Assembly (NCBI RefSeq): GCF_014779765.1
Contig: NZ_JACXZA010000003.1
Coordinates: 186,001 to 250,000, forward strand
From: Paenibacillus terricola
Lineage (GTDB): Bacteria > Bacillota > Bacilli > Paenibacillales > Paenibacillaceae
Reading direction: 5' to 3'
DNA length: 64,000 nucleotides
The notes beneath the pieces are model-generated. The model saw only the letters and a program-made list of their open reading frames with translations, did not search any database and had not been told where the DNA came from. The number at the start of each line of letters is the position of its first letter. Within the stretch, counting starts at the first letter, position 1. This document shows, in pieces, positions 39,942-51,534 of the stretch. Position numbers and translations under genes: made by a program.

Positions 39942-41954
39942 CTACAAAATAGCTTTTACCCTTCTAACGACATTGTCGACGGTAAACCCAAACTGTTCCA
40001 TCACGACACTGCCCTTGCCCGATGCGCCAAAATGGTCAATGCCGAGCACATGCTTACGGCTGCCAACATAACGTTCCCAGCCAAAAGACGAAGCCATTTC
40101 CACTGCGAATGCCGGAACGTCAGGCTGGATGACGGAAGCCTGATACGACTCCGGCTGCTGGTCGAATAACTCCCAGCTTGGCATGGACACTACACGAGCT
40201 GCAATTCCTTCATCCGCCAGAACCGCTTGCGCATCCAGCGCTAATTGGACCTCCGAACCTGTTGCCAGCAATTGAACGACTGGTTTGCCATTCGTGCTGT
40301 CGGCGATTACATAAGCGCCTCTACCTACCCCGTCTTGGACTAGCTTCGCGTTGTTCAGCACCGGAAGGTTCTGTCTGCTGAGCACAAGACAGACAGGTCC
40401 ATCCTGCCGCATGAGCGCAATCCGCCATGCCTGGATCGTCTCGTTCGCGTCGGCAGGCCGAATAACGGTGACGTTCGGCATGGAGCGCAGCGCGGCGAGC
40501 TGTTCAATCGGCTGATGCGTTGGACCATCTTCTCCGACCGCGATGCTGTCATGCGTGAGCACAAGAACGCTTGGCAAATTCATAATGGCGGCGAGACGAA
40601 CTGCTGGTTTCAAGTAATCGGAGAAAACGAAGAAGGTACCGCCAAACGCTTTAACACCGCCATGCAGCATCATCCCATTGACCGCAGCAGCCATCGCAAA
40701 CTCCCGCACGCCATAATAAATATTGCGGCCGCCATAATAGCCTGGCTTAAACATCGTTTCCCCGTTCAAATGGGTAAACGTTGACGACTCTAGATCGGCC
40801 GAACCTCCTATCAAGGAAGGTACGGAAGCAGACAGTTTATTAAGCGTCTCCCCTGACGCCAATCGAGTCGATATAGGCTTATGATCGGATGGATATGCGA
40901 TTAATGCCGAATCCCAGCCATCAGGCAGCTCGCCTCGAATCGCTTGCTCCAGCTGCTTCGCAAGCTCCGGATACTGCTGTTGATAGGCTGCATAGCGGAC
41001 AGTCCAATCTTGATAAGCGCTAGTTCCAAGAGCAGCGTATTGAGCGAACAACTGCTTCACATCATCAGGAATATGGAAAGCTGGCTCCTCCGGCCAACCG
41101 ATTGCCTGCTTGGTCAGCTTAAGCTCATCTGCTCCAAGCGGTGTACCGTGAGCGCCTTCATGGCCCCCTTTGCCCGCCTTGTTCGGACTGCCATACGCAA
41201 TTGTCGTTTTGACTTCGATCAGCGTTGGTCTGGAGCCATCGGATCTCGCCGATTGAATGGCTTCAGCGATCGATTGCAGATCATTTTGATCATCAACTCG
41301 CAAGTAGTCCCAGCCGTATCCTTCGAACCGTAGTCGAACATTTTCCGAGAAAGCCAAGCCCAGCTCCCCATCAAGCGAAATATCGTTGGAATCATACAGA
41401 ACAACCAGCTTGCCAAGCTTCAAATGCCCTGCTAACGATGCCGCCTCCCCGGAGATCCCCTCCATCAAATCGCCATCGCCGCATATGACGTACGTATGAT
41501 GGTCGATAATGTCGTGCCCGTCTCGGTTATAGGCAGCTCCAAGATGTGCCTCTGCCATTGCCATCCCGACTGCCGTTGCAAACCCTTGACCAAGCGGCCC
41601 CGTCGTTGCGTCAACGCCTGCCGTATGTCCCACCTCAGGATGACCTGGCGTCAAGCTTCCCCATTGCCTGAACTGCTTAATCTCCTCCAAGGGAAGCGCG
41701 TATCCGAACAGATGCAGCAGGCTGTACTGCAGCATGGAACCGTGTCCGGCAGATAAGACAAAACGGTCGCGGTTGAACCAATTCGGCTGCTCCGGGCAGT
41801 GCTTCATATGCTCTCCCCATAGAACGAAGCCCATCGGTGCAGCGCCCATCGGCATGCCGGGGTGACCTGCCTGCGCTTTCTCGACTGCATCCGCCGACAG
41901 CATGCGAATCGTATTGACTGCCTTCTGCGCTAACTCTAAATCTACTTTGACCAC
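39942..41954 (-). CDS. tkt: Transketolase
   Basis: The 670-residue thiamine-diphosphate enzyme has '[17 protein letters not shown]' near the start, the ThDP motif '[19 protein letters not shown]' with '[10 protein letters not shown]' near 155-190, the middle domain '[18 protein letters not shown]' and '[19 protein letters not shown]', and a C-terminal domain with '[16 protein letters not shown]'. It moves two-carbon units in the pentose phosphate pathway. The GTG at 41954 has GGAGG 8 bases upstream; the in-frame ATG five codons earlier would place that site inside the gene. A divergent LysR-type gene lies 134 bases away with a palindrome over the tkt promoter, suggesting local control. Confidence 0.95.
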   Translation of the reverse strand: MVKVDLELAQKAVNTIRMLSADAVEKAQAGHPGMPMGAAPMGFVLWGEHMKHCPEQPNWFNRDRFVLSAGHGSMLQYSLLHLFGYALPLEEIKQFRQWGSLTPGHPEVGHTAGVDATTGPLGQGFATAVGMAMAEAHLGAAYNRDGHDIIDHHTYVICGDGDLMEGISGEAASLAGHLKLGKLVVLYDSNDISLDGELGLAFSENVRLRFEGYGWDYLRVDDQNDLQSIAEAIQSARSDGSRPTLIEVKTTIAYGSPNKAGKGGHEGAHGTPLGADELKLTKQAIGWPEEPAFHIPDDVKQLFAQYAALGTSAYQDWTVRYAAYQQQYPELAKQLEQAIRGELPDGWDSALIAYPSDHKPISTRLASGETLNKLSASVPSLIGGSADLESSTFTHLNGETMFKPGYYGGRNIYYGVREFAMAAAVNGMMLHGGVKAFGGTFFVFSDYLKPAVRLAAIMNLPSVLVLTHDSIAVGEDGPTHQPIEQLAALRSMPNVTVIRPADANETIQAWRIALMRQDGPVCLVLSRQNLPVLNNAKLVQDGVGRGAYVIADSTNGKPVVQLLATGSEVQLALDAQAVLADEGIAARVVSMPSWELFDQQPESYQASVIQPDVPAFAVEMASSFGWERYVGSRKHVLGIDHFGASGKGSVVMEQFGFTVDNVVRRVKAIL

Positions 41955-42018
41955 GTAACCAACCTCCATAGCAAGTTATTTGGACAGAAGAAGAACTTCC
42001 ATCCATTGGTTGGTTTTT

Positions 42019-42055
42019 ATTATAATGGGGACATAGATATTGATGAAATCGATAT
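42019..42055 (-). promoter_or_regulatory. tkt promoter with LysR-type operator candidate
   Basis: A TATAAT -10 box lies at 42024-42019 on the minus strand. The near-palindrome ATATTGAT-GAA-ATCGATAT (42037-42055) covers the expected -35 area, where no good -35 hexamer is present (TTCATC). Its A/T-rich dyad fits the sites bound by LysR-type regulators. It lies between tkt and the divergent lysR-like gene. Confidence 0.5.
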
Positions 42056-42088
42056 TACACATAGTTGATATAGACAGGAGTAATGGCA

Positions 42089-42982
42089 ATGGAGAACCTT
42101 GAGCTGTACCGAGCTTTCTATTGGACGGCAGTTGAACGCAATCTATCAAGAGCAGCCGAGCGGCTGTTCATTACGCAGCCAAGCGTGAGCCACGCCATTA
42201 AGCAGCTTGAAGAAGCGTTGTCCGTCACGCTGTTTAACCGCATGCCGAAGGGAGTTACGTTAACGGAGGTAGGCGCGTTATTGTTCGAGCATGTCGATAA
42301 GGCATTCCGCGAATTGGAGTCCGCCGAGCGACAAATCGCGGAGATCAATAATCTCGTAAGAGGCGAGCTGCGAATCGGCAGCAGCGACTCTTTGTGCAAA
42401 TATTATTTGCTCCCGCATCTCGGCCAATTTTACAACGAGCATCCCGACATTCATCTCGACCTCGTTCACGGAACAACGCCGGAGATTATTCGCCAAGTGA
42501 AAGACGGCCGAATCGACTTCGGCATCGTCCGGCTTCCTCTAAACGACGATTCTCTTGTCACATTGGAAGCCACGGTCGTGCAAGATTGCTTCGTCGCTGG
42601 CGGACGTTTCGCTGAGCTTGCAAGCAAGCCGCTGTCGTTGGCTGACTTGGCCGCCCACTATCCGATCATCCTGTTCGCGAAGACGAGCAGCTCCCGACAA
42701 TTCATTCAGGAGCTGGCAGCACAGCTGGGCGTTGAACTGCAGCCTGAGATCGAGCTGGCAAGCGTGGACCTTCTCATCGAATTCGCCAAGGCAGGAATGG
42801 GCATCTCGTTCGTAACGAAACAATTCGTGATGAACGAGCTTGAAGCTGGCGAGTTAACAGAGTTGAAGCTGAAGGAGTCCATCCCGCCTCGCAGAATCGG
42901 CATCGTCTACATGAAGAATCGGCGTCTATCTCCCGCTTCCCGCGCGTTAATCGAGCAGCATCTGCAGGTTAAGCTGCCTTAG
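42089..42982 (+). CDS. LysR-family transcriptional regulator
   Basis: The 297-residue protein has the LysR N-terminal winged helix ('MENLELYRAFYWTAVERNLSRAAERLFITQPSVSHAIKQLEE', 'LFNRMPKGVTLTEVG'). A two-lobed ligand-binding domain follows ('GELRIGSSDSLCKYYLLPHLGQF', 'GRIDFGIVRLPL', 'AGMGISFVTKQFV'). I use ATG 42089, 8 bases from AGGAG; the ATG at 42083 is only 2 bases from it. The gene is divergent from transketolase with a palindrome between, so it may control tkt and itself. Effector unknown. Confidence 0.93.
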   Translation: MENLELYRAFYWTAVERNLSRAAERLFITQPSVSHAIKQLEEALSVTLFNRMPKGVTLTEVGALLFEHVDKAFRELESAERQIAEINNLVRGELRIGSSDSLCKYYLLPHLGQFYNEHPDIHLDLVHGTTPEIIRQVKDGRIDFGIVRLPLNDDSLVTLEATVVQDCFVAGGRFAELASKPLSLADLAAHYPIILFAKTSSSRQFIQELAAQLGVELQPEIELASVDLLIEFAKAGMGISFVTKQFVMNELEAGELTELKLKESIPPRRIGIVYMKNRRLSPASRALIEQHLQVKLP

Positions 42983-43051
42983 CGATGTTGGTGGCCAATC
43001 GCCATCGCCATCGCCATCACTTAAACACCATGGCCTTTTTAAAATAACAAA

Positions 43052-43080
43052 TAGACCGTCTTCTACCTGAAGACGGTCTA
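43052..43080. terminator. Bidirectional terminator between lysR-like and FAD oxidoreductase genes
   Basis: TAGACCGTCTTC (43052-43063) and its complement (43069-43080) form a perfect 12-bp stem with a 5-base loop between converging genes. Confidence 0.75.
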
Positions 43081-43101
43081 CCTAACAACCTATATCCAAC
43101 T

Positions 43102-44223
43102 TTACGTCATCGCCTTGGCAATATCGTAATCTTCCAGCTCGATCTCGAGCGCCTCGCCGAGCGCCAACTTCGCCAACTGGCTGCCCAGATAAGGACCTAC
43201 GGTCAGTCCAGACGAGCCCAGTCCGTTAGCCGCATATACGCTCTCCCATCCCGGAACTGCGCCAATAACCGGCAGAAAGCCCGGCGTGAACGGGCGAAAA
43301 CCAACGCGCGTCTCTACAACGGCACTGCTCGCAAGCGCAGGAGCGAGTGACAAACCTTTGTTCAGCACCTCCTGCATGCCGCCCGCGGTCACTCTCGTAT
43401 CATAGCCATCAACATCATTCTCGTGCGTCGCTCCAATGACAATCCGCTGCTGCTCGAAGCCAAGCAAGTATTGATCGGTTGGCGGCATAATGACGGGCCA
43501 AGTGCCTGTATCGTAATCGTCTTCCGCCTGCAAATGAATAATCTGCGCCTTCTGGTAGCTGACTTGGAACTCGATTCCGAGAGGCTGCAGCAGCTGTCTA
43601 GCCCAAGCGCCTGCACATACAACAGTCGCATCTGCCGTATAGCTGCATTCTCCCACTGTTACACCCGTTACACGGTTCTCTTGGAATGTTAATTGCGCAT
43701 CCCCATAAAGCACCTCTGCCCCATGACGTACCGCAGCTCGAATCATCGCATCACAAAGTGCACGTCCATCGACTCGTGCAGCCCCACTGATCCGTACCGC
43801 GTGGTAGCCATCGGCCAACAGAGGAAACTGCTCTCGCGTCTCCCGCTCGTTATGCCGAGTAATCTCGCCGATCTCTGCTGCATCTTCTCTACGAAGATGA
43901 GCGCGACCTTCCATCTTATCTACCTTCTCCACATCCTCATGGATGCTGAGCGCGCCAACTTGTGCGTAACCGGTGTCGGTCTCCCCGTCGCTGTGCAATT
44001 GTTCAATGAGCTCGGGATAATAACGAGCTCCAGCCTTCGCAAGCCGGTACCACACTTGATTGCGCCGCTGCGACAACCATGGACAAATAATGCCGGCCGC
44101 AGCAGCCGTTGCCTGCCCTTGATCCTGGCGATCGATAAGCAGAACCTTAGCGCCTGATCGTGCCAGCTGATACGCGGTTGAAGCGCCTAGTATCCCCGCT
44201 CCAATGACGATAACGTTCTTCAT
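43102..44223 (-). CDS. FAD-dependent amine/amino-acid oxidoreductase (DAO family)
   Basis: The 373-residue protein starts with a Rossmann FAD motif 'VIVIGAGILGASTAYQLARSGAKVLLID'. It continues with DAO-family sequence: 'ATAAAAGIICPWLSQRRN', 'RVDGRALCDAMIRAAVRHGAEV', 'ADATVVCAGAWARQLLQPLG', 'RVGFRPFTPGFLPVIG' and the C-terminal FAD contact 'ANGLGSSGLTVGPYLG'. Relatives include glycine oxidase, D-amino-acid dehydrogenase DadA and YurR. The substrate cannot be set. The ATG at 44223 has GGAGAGG 9 bases upstream and is preferred over the start 11 codons earlier. It stands alone, with 116 bases to the gpmA stop upstream. Confidence 0.88.
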   Translation of the reverse strand: MKNVIVIGAGILGASTAYQLARSGAKVLLIDRQDQGQATAAAAGIICPWLSQRRNQVWYRLAKAGARYYPELIEQLHSDGETDTGYAQVGALSIHEDVEKVDKMEGRAHLRREDAAEIGEITRHNERETREQFPLLADGYHAVRISGAARVDGRALCDAMIRAAVRHGAEVLYGDAQLTFQENRVTGVTVGECSYTADATVVCAGAWARQLLQPLGIEFQVSYQKAQIIHLQAEDDYDTGTWPVIMPPTDQYLLGFEQQRIVIGATHENDVDGYDTRVTAGGMQEVLNKGLSLAPALASSAVVETRVGFRPFTPGFLPVIGAVPGWESVYAANGLGSSGLTVGPYLGSQLAKLALGEALEIELEDYDIAKAMT

Positions 44224-44339
44224 TGCTGCAATCCTCTCCACTTTACGCTTGATCAACTAACTAGATGATTCGTTCATACAAGCGTAACATCCCTTCAACA
44301 TGTTTGCTAGTGGATGGCTGGTGAACTTGCCTCGATGAT

Positions 44340-45062
44340 TTACGTTGATTGGATCGGGTTCTTGCCGCCATCCTTATCCAATAAATAGCTTGTGATGGCA
44401 TTCAAATCATCATCAAGCTCATACACAAGCGGTATGCCAGTCGGGACACTGATTCCGATAATGCCATCGGAGGTGCGGTGATCGAGATATTTGATTAGCG
44501 CTCTAATGGTATTGCCATGGGCAGCTATCAGCACATGTTGATTATGAAGCAGCGCATCTTTGATATAGTGATTCCAATATTTCAACACCCGCTCCTCGGT
44601 ATCGATCAGGCTTTCCGTAAGCGGAATTTCTTCATCCGTTAATGCATGATATTTCGATTCGAATCTCGCATTTCTCGGATCGTCTGCTTCTAATGCCGGG
44701 GGGCTCACATCAGCGGATCTACGCCAGATCTGTACCTGCTCCTTGCCGTATTGCTCTTCTGTTTCTGCTTTATTCAGTCCCTGAAGCGCTCCGTAATGCC
44801 TCTCGTTCAACATCCATGTTTTCTCTACAGGAATCCATGCTAGGTCCAGATGATGCAGCACGATCCATGCCGTTCGGATAGCTCTCTTCAGATAAGAACT
44901 ATAGGCAATATCAAACTGATACCCGTTCGCTTTCAAAATATCAGCCGCTTGCCTTGCCTCATTAAGCCCGCCTTCTGAAAGATCCACATCCGTCCAACCA
45001 GTAAACCGATTCGTTAGATTCCACTCGCTCTGACCATGCCGCAGCAGCACAATCTTCTTCAT
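44340..45062 (-). CDS. gpmA: 2,3-bisphosphoglycerate-dependent phosphoglycerate mutase
   Basis: The 240-residue protein has the histidine phosphatase motif '[10 protein letters not shown]' near residue 6-15, '[15 protein letters not shown]', '[13 protein letters not shown]', '[16 protein letters not shown]' and the second catalytic His in '[13 protein letters not shown]'. It interconverts 3- and 2-phosphoglycerate in glycolysis. Bacilli usually rely on the cofactor-independent GpmI, so this is probably an extra isozyme. ATG 45062 has GGGAGAGG about 10 bases upstream. Confidence 0.93.
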   Translation of the reverse strand: MKKIVLLRHGQSEWNLTNRFTGWTDVDLSEGGLNEARQAADILKANGYQFDIAYSSYLKRAIRTAWIVLHHLDLAWIPVEKTWMLNERHYGALQGLNKAETEEQYGKEQVQIWRRSADVSPPALEADDPRNARFESKYHALTDEEIPLTESLIDTEERVLKYWNHYIKDALLHNQHVLIAAHGNTIRALIKYLDHRTSDGIIGISVPTGIPLVYELDDDLNAITSYLLDKDGGKNPIQST

Positions 45063-45273
45063 CTGAAACCATCCTCTCCCGCGTTAAGTTACCATTTAGG
45101 ATTCCGAATTCATCCTGTAATTAGTACGAAAGAATGTAGTATTTTTGCCGCTTAGGCAATGGGTCGGAGATGACAAACACATCGTTCCTTTTACCATATC
45201 ACATCCAAAATTCATTAACATCTTTAATTGATTAAACCTGCATGAAGATTGGATGAAACTTTCTATTATGGCG

Positions 45274-45302
45274 TTGATTTCGGCCGAGAATAGCTTTATA
45301 AC
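45274..45302 (+). promoter_or_regulatory. Promoter of katG
   Basis: TTGATT (45274-45279) and TATAAC (45297-45302) are separated by 17 bases, 58 bases before the katG start. A TTTAAT-TG-ATTAAA dyad at 45223-45236 lies upstream; it does not fit the PerR consensus well, so its role is open. Confidence 0.6.
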
Positions 45303-45311
45303 TGGGAATAA

Positions 45312-47552
<2,241 letters not shown>

Positions 47553-47587
47553 TCATCTTCTGTAATCGTCATAAAGACCATCAAATT

Positions 47588-47630
47588 AACCATCAATCCC
47601 TGTTCATCAGACATGGATTGATGGTTTTTT
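47588..47630 (+). terminator. Rho-independent terminator of katG
   Basis: AACCATCAATCC (47588-47599) pairs with its complement (47615-47626) and is followed by a T run, 36 bases after the katG stop. Confidence 0.88.
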
Positions 47631-47747
47631 AGTTTCTGCTCATGAATGAAGACTGGCTTTTGCAGCACAATATGAACTGGAATAACCTTCAGGTTTAGGA
47701 CAAGGATGGAGAACGCCGAATGAATGAGACGGGGAGGGGCTAACTTG

Positions 47748-49232
47748 ATGAAATGGTCTAGAGGAACGTATAACCCTCCCGGTACGGACAACAAACAGGA
47801 GGACAATAAGCAAACCGATGACGCCAATGTCCCGGCAAGTCTGCAGCATACGCTGGATAATTTCAAGGATTGCACGGATCTCATTCACCATACGTTTCCA
47901 GAAATCAATGTTAACCTTGTATACTTCGGGCATTTAGTCGGATCGGATGAGCTTTTCCGGGACGTCATAACTCCACTGACAAACGTTCGTGAGAATGAAG
48001 TGCAAGCTCTGCTAACTCGAAATCAGTATAAGTTGACACCCGACTCCAAATCACTGATCAAAGGCATTTTGAATGGCCAAGCGGCTATTTTCCATAACGA
48101 CAAAGCGTACTTGATCGATATCTACAAACCTGGCTCTCGCTCAATTGAACAATCTGAGACGGAGACTGTCATTACAGGGCCACACGATTCATTCATTGAG
48201 ACAGCTACTGCTAATTTATCGCTGATTAGACGCAGGGTCAAAAGCTCGCATCTCAAGGTGATCAAGTTGGAGGTCGGAGAAGTATCCAAGAGTACAGTGT
48301 ACCTCCTATACATTGACGGTATTGCTAACATGGAATACGTTCGGGAATTAACCGATCGGATTAACTTAATCGAAGTGGATGCTGTCTATGATGGAAACAT
48401 GCTGATTCAATATATCGATGATTCACCGAATTCCGTCTTCCCTTTATTCTCAACAACGGAAAGGGTAGATACGGCAGTCTCGAAATTAGTGGCAGGCAGA
48501 ATCGTAGGGATTCTTGATGGCAGCCCTTCGGTATTCGCAGCTCCATCATCCTTTTTCGAGTTCATGGCATCCCCTGACGATTATTATCAGCGATGGTCGA
48601 CGGGAACAGCAATTCGGGTCCTGCGATTTATCGCATTAATTATTACGCTTACGTTCACTGCTTTATATGTATCCGTTACGACTTACCATTACGAGATGAT
48701 ACCCGAAGCCTTGTTGTTAACGATAACCGAGTCTCGCAGCAAGGTGCCGTTTCCTCCGATTTATGAAGCGCTGCTTATGGAGATAACGATCGAACTGCTT
48801 CGAGAGGCAGGAGCACGACTTCCGACCAAAATCGGGCAAACAATCGGTATCGTTGGCGGTATCGTTATCGGACAAGCCGCCGTACAAGCCGGATTCACCA
48901 GCAACATACTCATTATTGCAGTTGCCTCATCCGCAATTGCATCCTTCGTCATTCCAAGTTACGTCATGAGTGCTTCTATCCGATTAATCCGTTTCGGATT
49001 GATTATTATGGCGGGCATTCTTGGTGATTTAGGCATAGCGCTTGGAATCGCCTATCTCGTCGTTCATTTATCAGGATTAACAAGCTTGAATTCGTCCTAT
49101 TTGACACCTGTTTCCCCCAACAACTTCAACGATTGGCGCGATGTATTCATTCGTGCCCCCTTCTGGGCACTGACAAGAAGACCTACGCAGTCGAGAAGTC
49201 CGAACGCAGTGAGGAATAGAATGAGGAAGTAA
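47748..49232 (+). CDS. Spore germinant receptor subunit A (GerA/GerXA family)
   Basis: The 494-residue protein has a hydrophilic N-terminal domain (about 1-270), typical of GerXA ('LVYFGHLVGSDELFRDVI', 'GQAAIFHNDKAYLIDI', 'ETVITGPHDSFIETATANLSLIRRRVKS'). Membrane segments follow with the family motif 'PEALLLTITESRSKVPFPPIYEALLMEITIELLREAGARLP' and 'IVGGIVIGQAAVQAG'. It forms the germinant-sensing complex in the inner spore membrane with the B and C subunits encoded just downstream. ATG 47748 has GGAGGGG 8 bases upstream. The family is clear; the germinant is unknown. Confidence 0.95.
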   Translation: MKWSRGTYNPPGTDNKQEDNKQTDDANVPASLQHTLDNFKDCTDLIHHTFPEINVNLVYFGHLVGSDELFRDVITPLTNVRENEVQALLTRNQYKLTPDSKSLIKGILNGQAAIFHNDKAYLIDIYKPGSRSIEQSETETVITGPHDSFIETATANLSLIRRRVKSSHLKVIKLEVGEVSKSTVYLLYIDGIANMEYVRELTDRINLIEVDAVYDGNMLIQYIDDSPNSVFPLFSTTERVDTAVSKLVAGRIVGILDGSPSVFAAPSSFFEFMASPDDYYQRWSTGTAIRVLRFIALIITLTFTALYVSVTTYHYEMIPEALLLTITESRSKVPFPPIYEALLMEITIELLREAGARLPTKIGQTIGIVGGIVIGQAAVQAGFTSNILIIAVASSAIASFVIPSYVMSASIRLIRFGLIIMAGILGDLGIALGIAYLVVHLSGLTSLNSSYLTPVSPNNFNDWRDVFIRAPFWALTRRPTQSRSPNAVRNRMRK

Positions 49233-49246
49233 CGCTGGAGGTCAAG

Positions 49247-50326
49247 ATGAAAGAGAAGCTGCATCCGTTTCATATCAGTGTGCTTGTATTCATGATTCAA
49301 GCTGGAGTGGTCGTATTCTTTCTTCCGAGGATGCTAGCGCAGTATATGGGTTATAACGGTTGGGTAGCTATCCCGTTATTTTCCGTCGTAGCGACGTTCA
49401 ATATCTTTCTAATTTCCATCGTTTATCGGCTTGGCGATGGCAGGTCCATTTTTCAGATCATGGAACAAAGCTTGTCCAAGCTTATCGTCTACCCGGTGTA
49501 TACTTATTTAATAGTAGTATGGACATTGTTGGGGTGCATAGCGGCAAAGCAGTACATTATCCTTTTTCAAGTGTTCGTGTTTCCGACTACTCCCATCATG
49601 TACATAAAGCTCCTGGTGGATATTATTGCATTCAGCTTGATTATTAAAGGCATCTACAATATATCGAAGGCTGCTACCGTTTTTTTCTGGATGGTCATTT
49701 GGACAATCCTGATGCTTACTTTCTTCATTAAAGGTTTTGAGTGGGTGAATCTGACGCCGTTCTTTTTCAAAGAATCCACTAATGTAGTTGTAGGAAGCAT
49801 ATCTATCTTTAGTTCGTTCCTAGGGTATGAACTCGTATTGCTGCTCTTCCCCTATGTCGATTCGAAGAAAGGCTTTATGAAAGCCGTATACTTCGGAAAT
49901 TTCTTAACAACTATTGTCTATTTATCAATAAGCTTCGTCTGTTTTGGCTTTTACAGCTTTAAACAATTAACGAAGATGAAATTTCCGCTCGTCGACTTAT
50001 TAGCATATATCAGGCTTCCTTTTGTCGAGAGGGTCGAGAATATATTCCTCGCCTTGTACCTAGTCACAAGCTTGATGAGCATTACGATGTATATCTGGGC
50101 TGCTACCGAAACTGCCAAAAGCCTTATCCCCCGGGCCAATAAACGTTGGATTACGGCAATTCTCGTATGCTGTGCGTTTGTTGTATCCTGGATTCCTAAT
50201 ATGTTGAGCGAAGTAGAGCTTTGGCTGAAATACCTTGGATACATGGCACTTGGGATTGCATTCGGATTACCGCTCATGTTAATCGCCATATTGGTCATCC
50301 ATAACGGGGGAAAGAAAATTGCTTAA
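49247..50326 (+). CDS. Spore germination permease, subunit B (GerXB/YndE family)
   Basis: The 359-residue polytopic protein has about 10 membrane segments and the endospore-germination permease pattern ('ISVLVFMIQAGVVVFFLPRML', 'GWVAIPLFSVVATFNIFLI', 'FVFPTTPIMYIKLLVDIIAFSLIIKG'). In relatives this subunit binds the germinant. It starts 15 bases after the A subunit, with GGAGG 5 bases before the ATG, and overlaps the C subunit gene by 8 bases. Confidence 0.94.
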   Translation: MKEKLHPFHISVLVFMIQAGVVVFFLPRMLAQYMGYNGWVAIPLFSVVATFNIFLISIVYRLGDGRSIFQIMEQSLSKLIVYPVYTYLIVVWTLLGCIAAKQYIILFQVFVFPTTPIMYIKLLVDIIAFSLIIKGIYNISKAATVFFWMVIWTILMLTFFIKGFEWVNLTPFFFKESTNVVVGSISIFSSFLGYELVLLLFPYVDSKKGFMKAVYFGNFLTTIVYLSISFVCFGFYSFKQLTKMKFPLVDLLAYIRLPFVERVENIFLALYLVTSLMSITMYIWAATETAKSLIPRANKRWITAILVCCAFVVSWIPNMLSEVELWLKYLGYMALGIAFGLPLMLIAILVIHNGGKKIA

Positions 50327-51479
50327 AGTACTTCGTCTATTCCTTACTGTTGCCTTGCTGGTGACCGTTACGGGCTGCGGAGACCAGCGCATATTGGAGA
50401 GGCTAGGCTTCATCCAAACAACAAGTTACGACTTAGCACCACGCAAGGAGAATGAGTCCGAGCAGAAGTTAATGATCAGTGTTACGATACCAAGGCCTGA
50501 CTCTGGATCTGGATCTGGATCCGGGTCTGGATCTGGATCTGGGACTGGCGGTGTGAACAGAGAATTTCTAACCGCGATTTCATCGACCAGCAAAGAAAGC
50601 AGAATCATACTTTCAAGACAAACCGAATTACAGCTTGTAAGCGGTCAATTGCGAAATACACTCTTCGGATTAAGCCTAGCTAAACAAGGGATATGGAAGC
50701 ATATCGACACCCTTGTTCGAGACCCATCCATTTCACCTAGAGTAAAGATCACAGTCGTAAACGGAAACGCTCATGATCTGTTGACCAAAAACTACCCCTT
50801 TCATCCTCGAACAGGGCAGTACATCGATCGCATGCTGGAGAAGGAATCTCTGTCCCAGATTGTACCTAAGACGAGTCTGTATCAATTTACGAAAGATTAC
50901 TTCGATGACGGCATTGATCCTATAGCGCCCATTATTAAGGAAGTGGGGGATAGCGTTAAAATCGATGGGATTGCGCTGTTTCGGAAGGATCGTTATATCA
51001 TGAGGATCGATCCTAAACAGTCGATAATCTTCGCGTTAATGCGCGCTGATATTACACAAGGAGAAATTAGCGTCGACCTATCGGGGGAGAATCGAAACAA
51101 TGAACATGTTACGCTCAGTTCATTGGTCAGTCACCGTTCCGTAAAAGTAACACCTCGCAAGGGGAATTTTCATGTCGATATCAACATCAAAGTCAGTGGT
51201 TCGGTTCTTGAGTACATCGGTGTTCTTGATCTTGAGAAAAATAAAGACCGATCCACAATCGAGAAGCTAGTCTCTCAATATATCCGGACAGACGCGGAGC
51301 AATTAATTGCTAACATGCAGCAAAATCGTATCGACAGTCTTGGACTAGGAAAAAATATAAGGAGTACCCTCTCTTATGCTAAGTGGCATAAAATGAATTG
51401 GCCGGATACTTATCGCAACATAGATGTTCAATGCCATGTGAAGGTTCAAATAAAAGACTATGGGATGTTTACCAAATAA
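50319..51479 (+). CDS. Spore germination lipoprotein, subunit C (Ger(x)C family) with Ser-Gly repeat
   Basis: The 386-residue product has a lipoprotein signal (lipobox VTGC near residue 20) and the usual Ger(x)C domains ('LERLGFIQTTSYDLAP', 'NREFLTAISSTSKESRIILSRQTELQLVSGQLR', 'RVKITVVNGNAHDLL', 'WPDTYRNIDVQCHVKVQIKDYG'). A run of seven Ser-Gly pairs (about residues 62-75) interrupts an early part of domain 1, encoded by a 6-bp DNA repeat. The TTG start at 50319 overlaps the B subunit stop, suggesting coupling. The repeat may vary in length without shifting the frame. Confidence 0.93.
   Translation: MLKVLRLFLTVALLVTVTGCGDQRILERLGFIQTTSYDLAPRKENESEQKLMISVTIPRPDSGSGSGSGSGSGSGTGGVNREFLTAISSTSKESRIILSRQTELQLVSGQLRNTLFGLSLAKQGIWKHIDTLVRDPSISPRVKITVVNGNAHDLLTKNYPFHPRTGQYIDRMLEKESLSQIVPKTSLYQFTKDYFDDGIDPIAPIIKEVGDSVKIDGIALFRKDRYIMRIDPKQSIIFALMRADITQGEISVDLSGENRNNEHVTLSSLVSHRSVKVTPRKGNFHVDINIKVSGSVLEYIGVLDLEKNKDRSTIEKLVSQYIRTDAEQLIANMQQNRIDSLGLGKNIRSTLSYAKWHKMNWPDTYRNIDVQCHVKVQIKDYGMFTK
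50502..50543 (+). repeat. Hexanucleotide minisatellite (TCTGGA)7 inside the gerC-like gene
   Basis: Seven consecutive 6-bp units, mostly TCTGGA with TCCGGG and TCTGGG variants, encode seven Ser-Gly pairs. Length change by slippage would keep the reading frame. Confidence 0.9.
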
Positions 51480-51484
51480 CGTAT

Positions 51485-51526
51485 AACACAAACACGCCGC
51501 TACTTCTGTATCGGCGTGTTTGTGTT
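51485..51526. terminator. Terminator between ger operon and thiY
   Basis: AACACAAACACGCCG (51485-51499) and its complement (51512-51526) form a perfect 15-bp stem with a 12-base loop between converging genes. Confidence 0.85.
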
Positions 51527-51534
51527 AGGCGGAC

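Noticed and set aside
39664-40071. 135-codon plus-strand frame
   Set aside because: It reads through the T-box leader and into the end of tkt on the other strand.
45223-45236. PerR box before katG
   Set aside because: The dyad TTTAAT-TG-ATTAAA differs too much from TTATAATNATTATAA and lies 38 bases upstream of the -35 box.
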